Source: a virus
Length of the DNA stretch: 22,512 nucleotides
Reading direction: 5' to 3' (one strand)
IMG/VR virus record: IMGVR_UViG_3300032050_000871
Location: 1-22,512 of that record
Under the pieces are notes generated by a model. That model was not told the DNA's origin, made no database searches, and was given only the letters and a program-made list of their open reading frames with translations. Made by a program: the position numbers and the translations under genes. Shown in pieces: positions 9,139 to 15,229 of this stretch. Within the stretch, counting starts at the first letter, position 1; every line of letters starts with the position of its first letter.

Positions 9139-10917
9139 TTAACTTCTTGTTACTACTCTTCCGCCTGCTTTACCGCCTGATGTTAAACTTGAAAGAATTG
9201 TTTGAATGTCTGGTGGTTGCTCAGGTGGCAATAAACCGCCAACTGGACCTTGAGGAGAGCCTCCTACTGGGGCACCAGAGGGAGCAGGGGACGTTTGCTC
9301 AACCATAGGATTAGAGGCACCAGCAGGAGGGACTTGTTGTTGCGGTGCAAAGGTAGCCTCAATAGCATCTTCTAATGCTTGTCCCTTTTGGCGAGCCTTG
9401 ATTACCGCAGCAATCTTTCTAACAACATCAGAAGCGTCTTGTCCCTGTGTAGCCATCTGTGGTATTGCCTGTGTATAAGCAGTTAATGAGCCAAGTAATG
9501 CGGCTCTCATATCTTCAATTTCAATCTTCTCTAATTCTTGAGTTACGTTAACTGTAAATGGTAACTCACGCATAGCCATATCTTTAGAGATTAACTTGCC
9601 TCCAAGTGCTTGTAGCATAAAGATAAGACCTTGGGCTGGATTGAGTCCAGCAAGCATTCCATAACGAACATCTGCTGAGTAATCACCCTTAATATCTTTG
9701 GTTGGCTTATATGTAATTTCATAAGGTGAGCCAGAATCAACACCACGAATTGTTTTCTCTTCTGGGTAGATTGATTCATCAACTTCAAAACATACGCTAA
9801 TTACATCACGAAGTGCAGCAGCAAAGATTGCTTGGGCTGATTTAACCTGTGTATCAAATGCTCCCATAAGAGCCTGTACACCTTGACCAGTAACAATAGA
9901 TGCATCAATGTTTCCAGTGCGTGATTCTGGATAACGAGCACCAACTCTAAGTTCTTGATTAAGTAACTGTTGTTCTGTAAATGCGCCTTGTGGTAGTGTA
10001 AGTTCTACTCGACGAACACCTGCTGGGTTGGCAGTACGGATAACCGCATCGCCACCCAACTGTAGTTCTTGTACATCTTGTGGAAGTACAATAGGTGCCT
10101 GTACTGATTTCTCCGCTGCTTCCATTGCCAATAAGGCGAAACGGTTGCGAAGTAACTGAATTCCAAGTACGTCGTCAAATTGTCCACGCAACTCATTGTC
10201 GATAGATGGTTTACGTGCTACAATTACCATCATCTTACCAAGAGGATTCTTGGCTTGTGATAATATTAAATTATCTCTTGCTGGAACATAGACTACAGAT
10301 TGGTCTTTATCGTAATAACGAATCATTTCAATCTGACCATTTAGGTCTTGCTTATAGCCCATTCCGCCAAGTAGTATGTTATCATACTCTGGGAACTGGC
10401 TTACTAACTCACCTAATGTAAGTGTATATCTCTTAGCAAATGCTACGCAGCGACCATAACGGTCAAACTCTGGGTATGCTCCGATTGGATTCTCAATACG
10501 GATTCTAGGAAGTTTTGCTTCCTCATCAAGTTCTACAATGAATGGGATAAAACCGTAAGTTAAATACCAGTCCGCTCCTGAGTACATCTGGACCGATAGG
10601 TCAGAGTTCGAAAAATAATTGCTAGCAATACGAGTACGCTTATCGGCAAAAGTACGAGCACGGTCACTGACTTGATTAGCGGCTGAGCAGTTAACCGCTG
10701 GAAGAGGCGCCATAACCTCAGAAAGGTCCCTGGCAACGATATCAATAAAATTTGCAACGACATTAGCATCTACACCATCTGGAAAGAAGTCAGGATAGAC
10801 TTCAGAGATTTTACCTTTACGAACAGCAAGCACGTCAAGATTACGGGCATCTCTCTCACTGTTTCGATAACGTAACGATTGTACTCGTGCCGCTATCTGT
10901 TCAATTGTTAATGCCAT
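9139..10917 (-). CDS. Phage portal protein
   Basis: This protein of about 592 residues lies directly downstream of the terminase. Portals form the dodecameric ring at one capsid vertex through which DNA passes. The N-terminal half has the alternating strand and helix pattern of actinophage portals, with DIVARDLSEVMAPLPAVNCS and RIRIENPIGAYPEFDRYGR. The last 75 residues are a Pro/Gln/Gly-rich disordered tail. I place the start at the ATG at 10917 (MALTIEQIAARVQSLRYR) because an AGGA ribosome binding site precedes it and it lies 7 bp after the terminase stop. The upstream in-frame start at 10956 would overlap the terminase by 32 nt. Recognition is by overall pattern and position rather than by a short catalytic motif. 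Confidence 0.85.
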   Translation of the reverse strand: MALTIEQIAARVQSLRYRNSERDARNLDVLAVRKGKISEVYPDFFPDGVDANVVANFIDIVARDLSEVMAPLPAVNCSAANQVSDRARTFADKRTRIASNYFSNSDLSVQMYSGADWYLTYGFIPFIVELDEEAKLPRIRIENPIGAYPEFDRYGRCVAFAKRYTLTLGELVSQFPEYDNILLGGMGYKQDLNGQIEMIRYYDKDQSVVYVPARDNLILSQAKNPLGKMMVIVARKPSIDNELRGQFDDVLGIQLLRNRFALLAMEAAEKSVQAPIVLPQDVQELQLGGDAVIRTANPAGVRRVELTLPQGAFTEQQLLNQELRVGARYPESRTGNIDASIVTGQGVQALMGAFDTQVKSAQAIFAAALRDVISVCFEVDESIYPEEKTIRGVDSGSPYEITYKPTKDIKGDYSADVRYGMLAGLNPAQGLIFMLQALGGKLISKDMAMRELPFTVNVTQELEKIEIEDMRAALLGSLTAYTQAIPQMATQGQDASDVVRKIAAVIKARQKGQALEDAIEATFAPQQQVPPAGASNPMVEQTSPAPSGAPVGGSPQGPVGGLLPPEQPPDIQTILSSLTSGGKAGGRVVTRS

Positions 10918-10924
10918 TAGTTTC

Positions 10925-12793
10925 CTATCCGTAAGTTTCTTGCCATTGCTCTGCAAAGGCTTCGTCTAAATTAAGTGAACCTCTACTAGCCTTTTGTGCC
11001 CTAGTAGCCCATCTATTATTTTGATACTGTCCAACTCTACTTGATGTTTGCATAAGTTCTCTACAGCGAATAATAGCAAACCATAATGCCATAACACAGT
11101 CAGTTGGGTTCTTAGTGTCAGGCTTCCAAATGATAAGTTGTTGTACTAAAGACTTAAGACCCTCAGAGCCTTCATTGGAAGGTAACTCTATTAGGTTGTT
11201 ATCTTGGAATCTACCATCTCTGGCTGAGCCAAAAAGGCTTGCCATGGATGCTACACCAAATCCAACATCCCATTTATTCTTACCAGTAAAGTGTGAGTTA
11301 AGTTGACATCCATAGGATGCTAGATACTCACGCAACTCTGTATCCATAGCATAGTACTTTTGATGGGCGTTGATTTCAACCCTAAACTCTTGTGGCTTAA
11401 ATCTTTCTACCCACTCTTTAATAAGAGCATTTTCTTTTTGAGGAGTAGGGTCAACCATGTTGACGCAATCTAAAACATATATACGACCATCAGCACGGTT
11501 ATAGGATACTGCTACGAAAGCAGAGCGTCCCGTTACGGCTGGGTCAAAACCAATAATGGTATAAGTTGAATCTACGTTCTTGGGGTGGCCTGGCGTGTCT
11601 TTTCTAAGCGGTCCACGCTTTCGCATACCGTTAACACATCCTGCAACAATTGTTGGCGAGAAGATAGAGTCGGATTGGACGTCTTCTTGTTGGTAGACCA
11701 TAGCCCAGACACTCGGAGCAACTTCAGACCGCCTTGTAAATAACGAGGGTCCGTCCCATTTAGGATAAAGTCCGATATCATTAGGTTCGTCTTTTTCGCC
11801 TTCTGCTCTGTCTGTCCAAGGCCAAAGTGTTTTCCAGTTCTTTGGGTCCTCGTCAAATTCTAATACTGATGGCATAGCCATGTATGTGAAAGGAGACTTG
11901 CCACCTGTCCATTGGTCGCCATCTCGTATCATCTTATATAAATCTATAGGTGCGACACGGGTTCCTACTATAAGCAGTTTACCGTGCCGCCCTAGGCGGG
12001 TGATGACTTCTTTTTGAAGCCATTCAATTTGCTTCTCCCACTCATGGGCGTTTGCATTCATCACCACATCGTCAAGGATAATCAGGTCAGCACGAGCACC
12101 GTAAATCTGTGACCCGAATCCTAATGCTTGTACAGTTGGGTCCTTCTCGCCTGAGTCACGTCCTGCACCCAGGTAAATCATATCAGCAGACCAGGTTGGT
12201 GAATCTGCTTTGTAGCCACCGTTAGGTCCAAAGGATACTTGCATCTTGGTCCAGTTAGGATGGCTTAATCTTGTCTTAATCGCAGATAGGAATTTACGTG
12301 CCATACCTTGCGTCTTTGAAACAATAATAATTCTAATGTTAGGGTCTAGGCATAATCGGTAGGTAACGTAGTTGATGGTAAGTACTGTTGACTTAGCATG
12401 CTCTGGTGGTACGTTAATTAAGATACGATTGGTTGCTGCCTGTTCGTATGTCATACTAGGGTGGATGAACCTTGGCTCTTTACCCTCTACTAAATCAATC
12501 CATGACTTGTGATGGTCAAAGAGTTTGGTATCTAAAAATTGTTCTGAGAAATCCTCAAAGGAAATATCTTTTAGGTTGGCTAGGTCTGCTTTAATACCTT
12601 TGCCAGATAGGCGTGCCTTGTCGGCTTTGTCCTTAAAGTCAGGGTCTGCCATTGACCATTGGCGGAAGGTAACATCGTTACGCCCCACAGCCTTCATAGC
12701 ATCTACCACGGTAGAGCCTTGGGCCAGTAATTCTAAGACTTGCTTTTGGGCGGCATCCTTAGGGATGTTTTGTACCCCTGGCTTACGACCCAC
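10925..12793 (-). CDS. terL: Terminase large subunit with N-terminal HTH-like domain
   Basis: This is the DNA-packaging motor, 622 residues long. The ATPase domain has a Walker A-like loop VPPEHAKST at 128-136, Walker B LIILDD at 237-242 and a coupling motif LLIVGTR at 273-279. The nuclease domain has FDPA with Asp416, then FRVEIN with Glu472, and a later Asp near 564 (NPTDCV). Residues 10-60 form a helix-turn-helix-like unit (LELLAQGSTVVDAMKAVGRN then TFRQW) of the type seen in small terminase subunits. No separate small subunit gene is visible, so DNA recognition may be fused here. The Walker A loop is unusual in having Glu-His-Ala before the Lys. The start is GTG with a G-rich ribosome binding site, and this is the first gene of the leftward late cluster. 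Confidence 0.93.
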   Translation of the reverse strand: MGRKPGVQNIPKDAAQKQVLELLAQGSTVVDAMKAVGRNDVTFRQWSMADPDFKDKADKARLSGKGIKADLANLKDISFEDFSEQFLDTKLFDHHKSWIDLVEGKEPRFIHPSMTYEQAATNRILINVPPEHAKSTVLTINYVTYRLCLDPNIRIIIVSKTQGMARKFLSAIKTRLSHPNWTKMQVSFGPNGGYKADSPTWSADMIYLGAGRDSGEKDPTVQALGFGSQIYGARADLIILDDVVMNANAHEWEKQIEWLQKEVITRLGRHGKLLIVGTRVAPIDLYKMIRDGDQWTGGKSPFTYMAMPSVLEFDEDPKNWKTLWPWTDRAEGEKDEPNDIGLYPKWDGPSLFTRRSEVAPSVWAMVYQQEDVQSDSIFSPTIVAGCVNGMRKRGPLRKDTPGHPKNVDSTYTIIGFDPAVTGRSAFVAVSYNRADGRIYVLDCVNMVDPTPQKENALIKEWVERFKPQEFRVEINAHQKYYAMDTELREYLASYGCQLNSHFTGKNKWDVGFGVASMASLFGSARDGRFQDNNLIELPSNEGSEGLKSLVQQLIIWKPDTKNPTDCVMALWFAIIRCRELMQTSSRVGQYQNNRWATRAQKASRGSLNLDEAFAEQWQETYG

Positions 12794-12887
12794 GATTGCC
12801 CCCTATAAACGGTGATTTAACGGTACCCGTAAACGGGCAGACTATCCCCAATATAATTATAAATTATAATATTATATATAGGAGGAG

Positions 12888-12912
12888 CGGAGTCTTAAAC
12901 GGAGCGACTCCG
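12888..12912. repeat. Inverted repeat CGGAGTC/GACTCCG
   Basis: Two 7-base arms, perfectly complementary, are separated by 11 bases. The element is flanked by AT-rich tracts on both sides and lies about 95 bp upstream of the terminase start. No T-run follows it in either direction that would make it a typical intrinsic terminator. It could be an operator or a leader hairpin in the late transcript. Confidence 0.5.
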
Positions 12913-12917
12913 TATAT

Positions 12918-12946
12918 TATATATATACTATAGATAACCTGTTCAA
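12918..12946 (-). promoter_or_regulatory. Candidate leftward promoter for the late cluster
   Basis: On the minus strand TTGAAC (12941-12946) is followed 17 bases later by TATATA (12918-12923). It is the best sigma-70-like pair I could find reading toward the terminase gene. The region is so AT-rich that chance matches are likely, and the -35 match is only partial. It overlaps neither of the two inverted repeats but lies just after the 12888-12912 one in upstream orientation, which could be an operator or a leader hairpin. Confidence 0.3.
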
Positions 12947-12976
12947 AGTACTAAAACCGAACAGATAGGTAATAAT

Positions 12977-12995
12977 TACGCTCATTCTGAGCGTA
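12977..12995. repeat. 19-bp palindrome next to TATAAT
   Basis: TACGCTCA and TGAGCGTA form two perfect 8-base arms around TTC. The right arm runs directly into TATAAT (12994-12999) on the plus strand. The geometry, a palindrome touching a -10-like hexamer, resembles the six TATAAT palindromes further right, although the sequence is different. A repressor or activator site controlling the divergent promoters is a reasonable reading, but no -35 box is visible. Confidence 0.5.
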
Positions 12996-13114
12996 TAATA
13001 TATATCCCCCCTATAATATAACAGTAATTTTTTATGGGAGTATATATACTATAAAGCACGCAAATTAAATAACCCTAGGGTCAAATGCTCTTAATAGGCA
13101 CTTATTTATTGATT

Positions 13115-13137
13115 AACCAATCTTTATTTAACCAATC
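13115..13137 (+). repeat. Short direct repeat AACCAATC (iteron-like)
   Basis: AACCAATC occurs at 13115-13122 and 13130-13137, each preceded by an ATT(T)-rich stretch (TTATTTATTGATT and TTTATTT). A partial inverted copy, ATTTATTGG, follows at 13141. The 15-bp spacing would place the copies on neighbouring faces of the helix. Two copies are too few to call an origin, but together with the AT-rich flank and the G/C tracts they are worth noting. Confidence 0.35.
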
Positions 13138-13343
13138 GGTATTTATTGGAAAGCGGACTATCTCCCTTAAAAGAAAATCCCCCAGAAAAAATAAATATAA
13201 ATGGGGGGAATCAATAGAAGGATTAGATAGGGGAATCGGTAGGGGTAGGTGATGAAACCTATCTGCCACCAAACCCCCCTAGAATCCAAACCTCGAGCCA
13301 GTTAGGGCTATCTCAAAACCCCCCGCCTAACCCCCTAAAACCC

Positions 13344-13360
13344 TGCCGTATAATACGGCA
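13344..13360 (+). promoter_or_regulatory. TATAAT palindrome, copy 1
   Basis: TGCCGTATAATACGGCA is a perfect palindrome with 8-base arms around a central A. It contains TATAAT (13349-13354) reading rightward. No -35-like hexamer lies 16-18 bases upstream (CCTAAC at the 17-bp position). It is 111 bp before the start of the 213-residue gene, farther than the other gene-proximal copies. Confidence 0.75.
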
Positions 13361-13471
13361 ACACGCTTAAAAAATAATTTGCAAATAGACTTGCAATAAC
13401 CCTTAACCTATGGGAAAATTATCTTACTGGCGGAGAAACCGAGTATCTGCCAAAAAGAAAAGGATAGAAAA

Positions 13472-14113
13472 ATGACTAAAGAAAAAGCAGTTAAAGAAGC
13501 AGTAAAAATCAATAGCAACATAACAACCCAATACGCTCTTTTAATTGAGAGTGGAGAAAATGCAAACGCCGAGGCACTTAATTTTATTCTAGGCGTTGGT
13601 GATGAAATGGGAAACGGCACAACAACCCGAGAGGTAAAAGAAAGCATGAAACAGGCGTTAAACGGGGTCAATGTAAAACCCGTAGTTTTGCCAAATCATG
13701 TAGACGCCTTGCAAACCGCATGCCTAATTATCTCCCGCTTTAATGATGAAATGGGAAACATCAAAGCGAGCAAAGTGTTAAGCCTTGCAGTACGGGTAAA
13801 TGCAGATAAAAAAGCAAGTGGCGCAAAAGCGCACATAAATAGCGTAAAATCTTTTGATGAGTTAGATGAAAAAACGCTAACCAAGAAAGAAAGTCAAACC
13901 CGAGATGGCTCAACCAAAGCCAAAGCGGAGATTAAAAAATCCGCAAACGATATTACTATCGAAACCTTAACCGATAGTATTATCGCATATTTTCAGGGTA
14001 AGAATCCTAAGGACATGATTACAACCGAGCCAAAGAAAACCGAGGTTGTTATCGGTATCTTTAACTTAATCCGCAAAAACAGCGAGGTTAAATTAGAGGT
14101 AAAAGTTAAGTAA
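13472..14113 (+). CDS. Lys-rich protein of unknown function, 213 aa
   Basis: This is the first rightward gene, with an AAAAGGATAG ribosome binding site before its ATG. I recognise no family. The N-terminal 125 residues look helical and globular (ITTQYALLIESGENANAEAL, then NHVDALQTACLIISRFNDEM). A Lys/Ser/Thr-rich linker follows at about 125-165, and then a second helical domain that ends in repeated Val-Lys. No signal peptide or membrane segment is visible. The gene is monocistronic: the TATAAT palindrome copy 1 lies upstream and a clear intrinsic terminator follows within 15 bp. Its place beside the divergence region fits an early-expressed DNA-binding or host-takeover protein, but this is a guess. 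Confidence 0.75.
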   Translation: MTKEKAVKEAVKINSNITTQYALLIESGENANAEALNFILGVGDEMGNGTTTREVKESMKQALNGVNVKPVVLPNHVDALQTACLIISRFNDEMGNIKASKVLSLAVRVNADKKASGAKAHINSVKSFDELDEKTLTKKESQTRDGSTKAKAEIKKSANDITIETLTDSIIAYFQGKNPKDMITTEPKKTEVVIGIFNLIRKNSEVKLEVKVK

Positions 14114-14127
14114 GAAAAGAAAAGTAG

Positions 14128-14159
14128 CCTCACCCCTTAGGGGGTGGGGTTATTTTTTT
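14128..14159 (+). terminator. Rho-independent terminator after the 213-aa gene
   Basis: CCTCACCCC (14128-14136) pairs with GGGGTGGGG (14141-14149) around a TTAG loop. The stem is nine pairs including one U-G. It is followed by TTATTTTTTT. This is the clearest intrinsic terminator in the window and it isolates the 213-residue gene from the next rightward unit. Confidence 0.9.
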
Positions 14160-14176
14160 GCCCAAAAATTTTTCCA

Positions 14177-14300
14177 ACACAAACCCAACACAAACTAAAT
14201 TGTACTAGGCGGTACGGGAACTGCGCTGAACTAGACCAAACTTTTACGCCTATCTGTGAAAAAAATCCGACACAAACTAAACTAGATGGTACTGGTACGG
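14177..14300 (+). repeat. Imperfect direct repeats upstream of the strong promoter
   Basis: ACACAAAC occurs at 14177, 14188 and 14270. The second and third copies extend to ACACAAACTAAA and are each followed by GGTACGG, at 14211 and 14294. The spacing between the extended units is about 82 bp. The block lies 60-180 bp upstream of the promoter at 14357. Activator or repressor binding sites, or a decayed duplication, are the simplest readings. Confidence 0.5.
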
Positions 14301-14325
14301 CTCGCAACGGGTACGATTTAAGCCT

Positions 14326-14342
14326 TGCCGTATAATACGGCA
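14326..14342 (+). promoter_or_regulatory. TATAAT palindrome, copy 2
   Basis: A perfect copy of TGCCGTATAATACGGCA. It ends 14 bp before the TTGACA of the sigma-70-type promoter, so a protein bound here could touch RNA polymerase at that promoter. No -35 box of its own is visible upstream. Confidence 0.75.
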
Positions 14343-14356
14343 CGATTATTTTAGGC

Positions 14357-14385
14357 TTGACAGGGGTGCAGTTTTTCAGTATACT
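14357..14385 (+). promoter_or_regulatory. Strong sigma-70-type promoter
   Basis: A perfect TTGACA (14357-14362) and TATACT (14380-14385) are separated by 17 bp. Transcription would start near 14392 and run into the 48-residue gene at 14458. The predicted leader contains palindrome copy 3. This is the only promoter in the window with both hexamers near consensus, so it is probably read by the unmodified host polymerase soon after infection. Confidence 0.85.
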
Positions 14386-14416
14386 TATGCCAACGGGAAA
14401 GAAGTACCGCTAACCT

Positions 14417-14433
14417 TGCCGTATAGTACGGCA
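14417..14433 (+). promoter_or_regulatory. TATAAT palindrome, copy 3 (TATAGT variant)
   Basis: TGCCGTATAGTACGGCA has one mismatch in the right arm, which changes TATAAT to TATAGT. It lies about 25 nt inside the predicted transcript of the 14357 promoter and 24 nt before the ATG at 14458. It could be a roadblock operator, a second start site or an RNA hairpin. Confidence 0.7.
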
Positions 14434-14457
14434 GGTTAAATACCGAAAGGCAACAGC

Positions 14458-14604
14458 ATGGAAGCAACAGCAAGCAATACCCTACTCGCTCTCCTTGAGC
14501 GTGTTGAGGTAGTAAAAAATATCGAAGCCGAAGCGCAACGCAAAGCCAAGATACAAGAGCAAATCGCTAGGGCTATGGATAGGACTTCTCGTGAGTGGAG
14601 ATGA
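14458..14604 (+). CDS. Small helical protein, 48 aa, unknown function
   Basis: The ATG is preceded by GAAAGG at suitable distance and lies downstream of the strong promoter. The product begins MEATASNTLLALLERVEVVK and is predicted to be one long amphipathic helix rich in Glu, Ala, Lys and Arg. No family is recognised. Its final 14 bases overlap the GTG start of the next gene, which suggests coupled translation. It is the first gene behind the best promoter in the window, so early high expression is likely. Confidence 0.65.
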   Translation: MEATASNTLLALLERVEVVKNIEAEAQRKAKIQEQIARAMDRTSREWR

Positions 14605-14734
14605 TGTAGCACTAGATTTTATGACCGAGCAAGAGATAGCCGAGATTATGGCAACCGAGGATATTTTCCAAGTAGACATGTCCAACATTGATGACTTACT
14701 TGAGGATGTTGCTACGGACTCGGACTACGAATAG
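14591..14734 (+). CDS. Small acidic protein, 47 aa, unknown function
   Basis: A GTG start lies 14 nt inside the preceding gene. The product starts MSGDDVALDFMTEQEIAEIM and ends with a run of acidic residues (ATDSDYE). It has about 15 Asp/Glu and almost no basic residues. Very acidic small phage proteins sometimes mimic DNA or bind basic host factors, but that is only a possibility here. No separate ribosome binding site is obvious, so translation probably depends on coupling. Confidence 0.6.
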   Translation: MSGDDVALDFMTEQEIAEIMATEDIFQVDMSNIDDLLEDVATDSDYE

Positions 14735-14744
14735 CAACTGGATA

Positions 14745-14790
14745 GCCCACGCTAGACGGCATAATCATGGGTGCAATTCCCATGGTGGGC
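14745..14790 (+). other. Stacked hairpin with a tRNA T-arm-like loop
   Basis: GCCCAC (14745-14750) pairs with GTGGGC (14785-14790). Immediately inside the 3' strand lies a perfect hairpin, CATGGG / TGCAATT / CCCATG (14766-14784). The two stems could stack end to end like the acceptor and T arms of a tRNA. The seven-base loop matches the T-loop consensus except for G in place of the second T. There is no room for D and anticodon arms (only 15 bases), so it is not a functional tRNA. A processing signal, a mimic or a tRNA remnant are all possible. Confidence 0.5.
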
Positions 14791-14795
14791 ACGCA

Positions 14796-14812
14796 TGCCG
14801 TATAATACGGCA
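14796..14812 (+). promoter_or_regulatory. TATAAT palindrome, copy 4
   Basis: A perfect copy of TGCCGTATAATACGGCA, starting 5 bp after the stacked hairpin. It ends 17 nt before the ATG at 14830, with AAGGAG in between. If TATAAT is a -10 element, transcription would begin at about the last base of the palindrome and give a leader of about 17 nt. The hexamer at the expected -35 position is TCCCAT, which is not a match. Confidence 0.75.
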
Positions 14813-14829
14813 AGCACTAAGGAGATAGC

Positions 14830-14961
14830 ATGTACATAGAGATAACAGATACAATAGCAATCATAATTGCGCTGACTACTAGCACCACGCTGGTAATTAC
14901 TACCGCAATTAGAAACGCTAAACTTACTCGTGCTTTGCGTGAGTTAAGTGTCCAAAAGTAA
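14830..14961 (+). CDS. Single-span small membrane protein, 43 aa
   Basis: The ATG follows AAGGAG at good spacing, directly behind palindrome copy 4. Residues 7-27 (DTIAIIIALTTSTTLVITTA) form a likely transmembrane helix. A short basic tail (RNAKLTRALRE) should stay in the cytoplasm. No family can be assigned to so small a protein. Holin-like, antiholin or superinfection-exclusion roles are possible but not shown. It overlaps the next gene by 14 nt. Confidence 0.65.
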   Translation: MYIEITDTIAIIIALTTSTTLVITTAIRNAKLTRALRELSVQK

Positions 14962-15169
14962 TGTAGACTATGCCAATGAGATTATCCTGACACTTACTAG
15001 AGATGAACTAGAAACTGTCAGGGAATCTCTTAGGCAATTTTCTATACACAATACAAGGCATGGCTTCGAGGCTCGTGCTAAGTACGCTGATGACCTGCGG
15101 GATAAAATCGTGAATGTTATTCTCGATAGTGTCCAGCGCAAGGTTGACAAGGCTAAGGAATTAGTCTAA
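14948..15169 (+). CDS. Helical protein, 73 aa, unknown function
   Basis: A GTG start lies within the 3' end of the membrane-protein gene (14-nt overlap). No internal Met offers an alternative start. The product is predicted all-helical and strongly charged, with LTLTRDELETVRESLRQFS and a long C-terminal helix. No ribosome binding site is clear, so coupling to the upstream gene is likely. A partnership between the two products is plausible but unsupported by motifs. Confidence 0.6.
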   Translation: MSKSNVDYANEIILTLTRDELETVRESLRQFSIHNTRHGFEARAKYADDLRDKIVNVILDSVQRKVDKAKELV

Positions 15170-15181
15170 GATAGTACTACT

Positions 15182-15204
15182 CGGCAGTAGAGATACTATT
15201 GCCG
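15182..15204 (+). other. Hairpin competing with palindrome copy 5
   Basis: CGGCAGTAG pairs with CTATTGCCG around an AGATA loop (nine pairs, one G-U). Its 3' arm ends in TGCCG, which is also the left arm of palindrome copy 5. The two hairpins therefore cannot form at once in RNA, which is the geometry of a simple RNA switch or attenuator. No T-run follows. Confidence 0.45.
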
Positions 15205-15216
15205 TATAATACAGCA
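15200..15216 (+). promoter_or_regulatory. TATAAT palindrome, copy 5
   Basis: TGCCGTATAATACAGCA has one arm mismatch (A for G). The TATAAT is intact at 15205-15210. The element ends 13 nt before the ATG of the amidoligase gene, with AAGGA in between. No -35-like hexamer is seen upstream (CGGCAG at 17-bp spacing). Confidence 0.7.
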
Positions 15217-15229
15217 AGAAGGATAGCAT

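Larger units (their letters stand above)
12794..13471. other. Divergent non-coding control region or candidate origin (678 bp)
   Basis: No credible gene lies between the leftward terminase and the rightward 213-residue gene. The left third (12850-13060) is extremely AT-rich, with runs of TATATA. It carries an inverted repeat CGGAGTC/GACTCCG (12888-12912), a second one at 12977-12995, and a small palindrome CCCGTAAACGGG (12826-12837). Next comes a direct repeat of AACCAATC (13115 and 13130). The right third shows strand-biased runs: G runs at 13203, 13230 and 13242, then C runs at 13274, 13319 and 13331. CCCCCA at 13179 can pair with TGGGGG at 13202. The TATAAT palindrome at 13344 ends the region. 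Divergent promoters are expected here, and an origin is possible but unproven. Confidence 0.6.
14114..14457. other. Intergenic control region (344 bp)
   Basis: Nothing here looks coding; open frames on both strands across 14137-14343 have no ribosome binding site and mirror each other. From left to right the stretch holds the terminator, three ACACAAAC repeats, the second TATAAT palindrome, a strong sigma-70-type promoter and the third palindrome. It therefore looks like the main control region for the rightward cluster. Confidence 0.7.

Noticed and set aside
10918-10956. Upstream start for the portal gene
   Set aside because: It would overlap the terminase by 32 nt, and the better ribosome binding site serves the ATG at 10917.
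13179-13207. Intrinsic terminator from CCCCCA/TGGGGG
   Set aside because: The loop is 17-18 bases and no T-run follows on either strand.
14137-14343. Open frames on both strands between the terminator and the strong promoter
   Set aside because: They mirror each other, have no ribosome binding site, read through repeats and the palindrome, and give low-complexity products.
14714-14795. A complete tRNA gene around the T-arm-like hairpin
   Set aside because: The outer stem leaves only 15 bases where D and anticodon arms should be, and no alternative 5' acceptor strand pairs with GGTGGGC further upstream.
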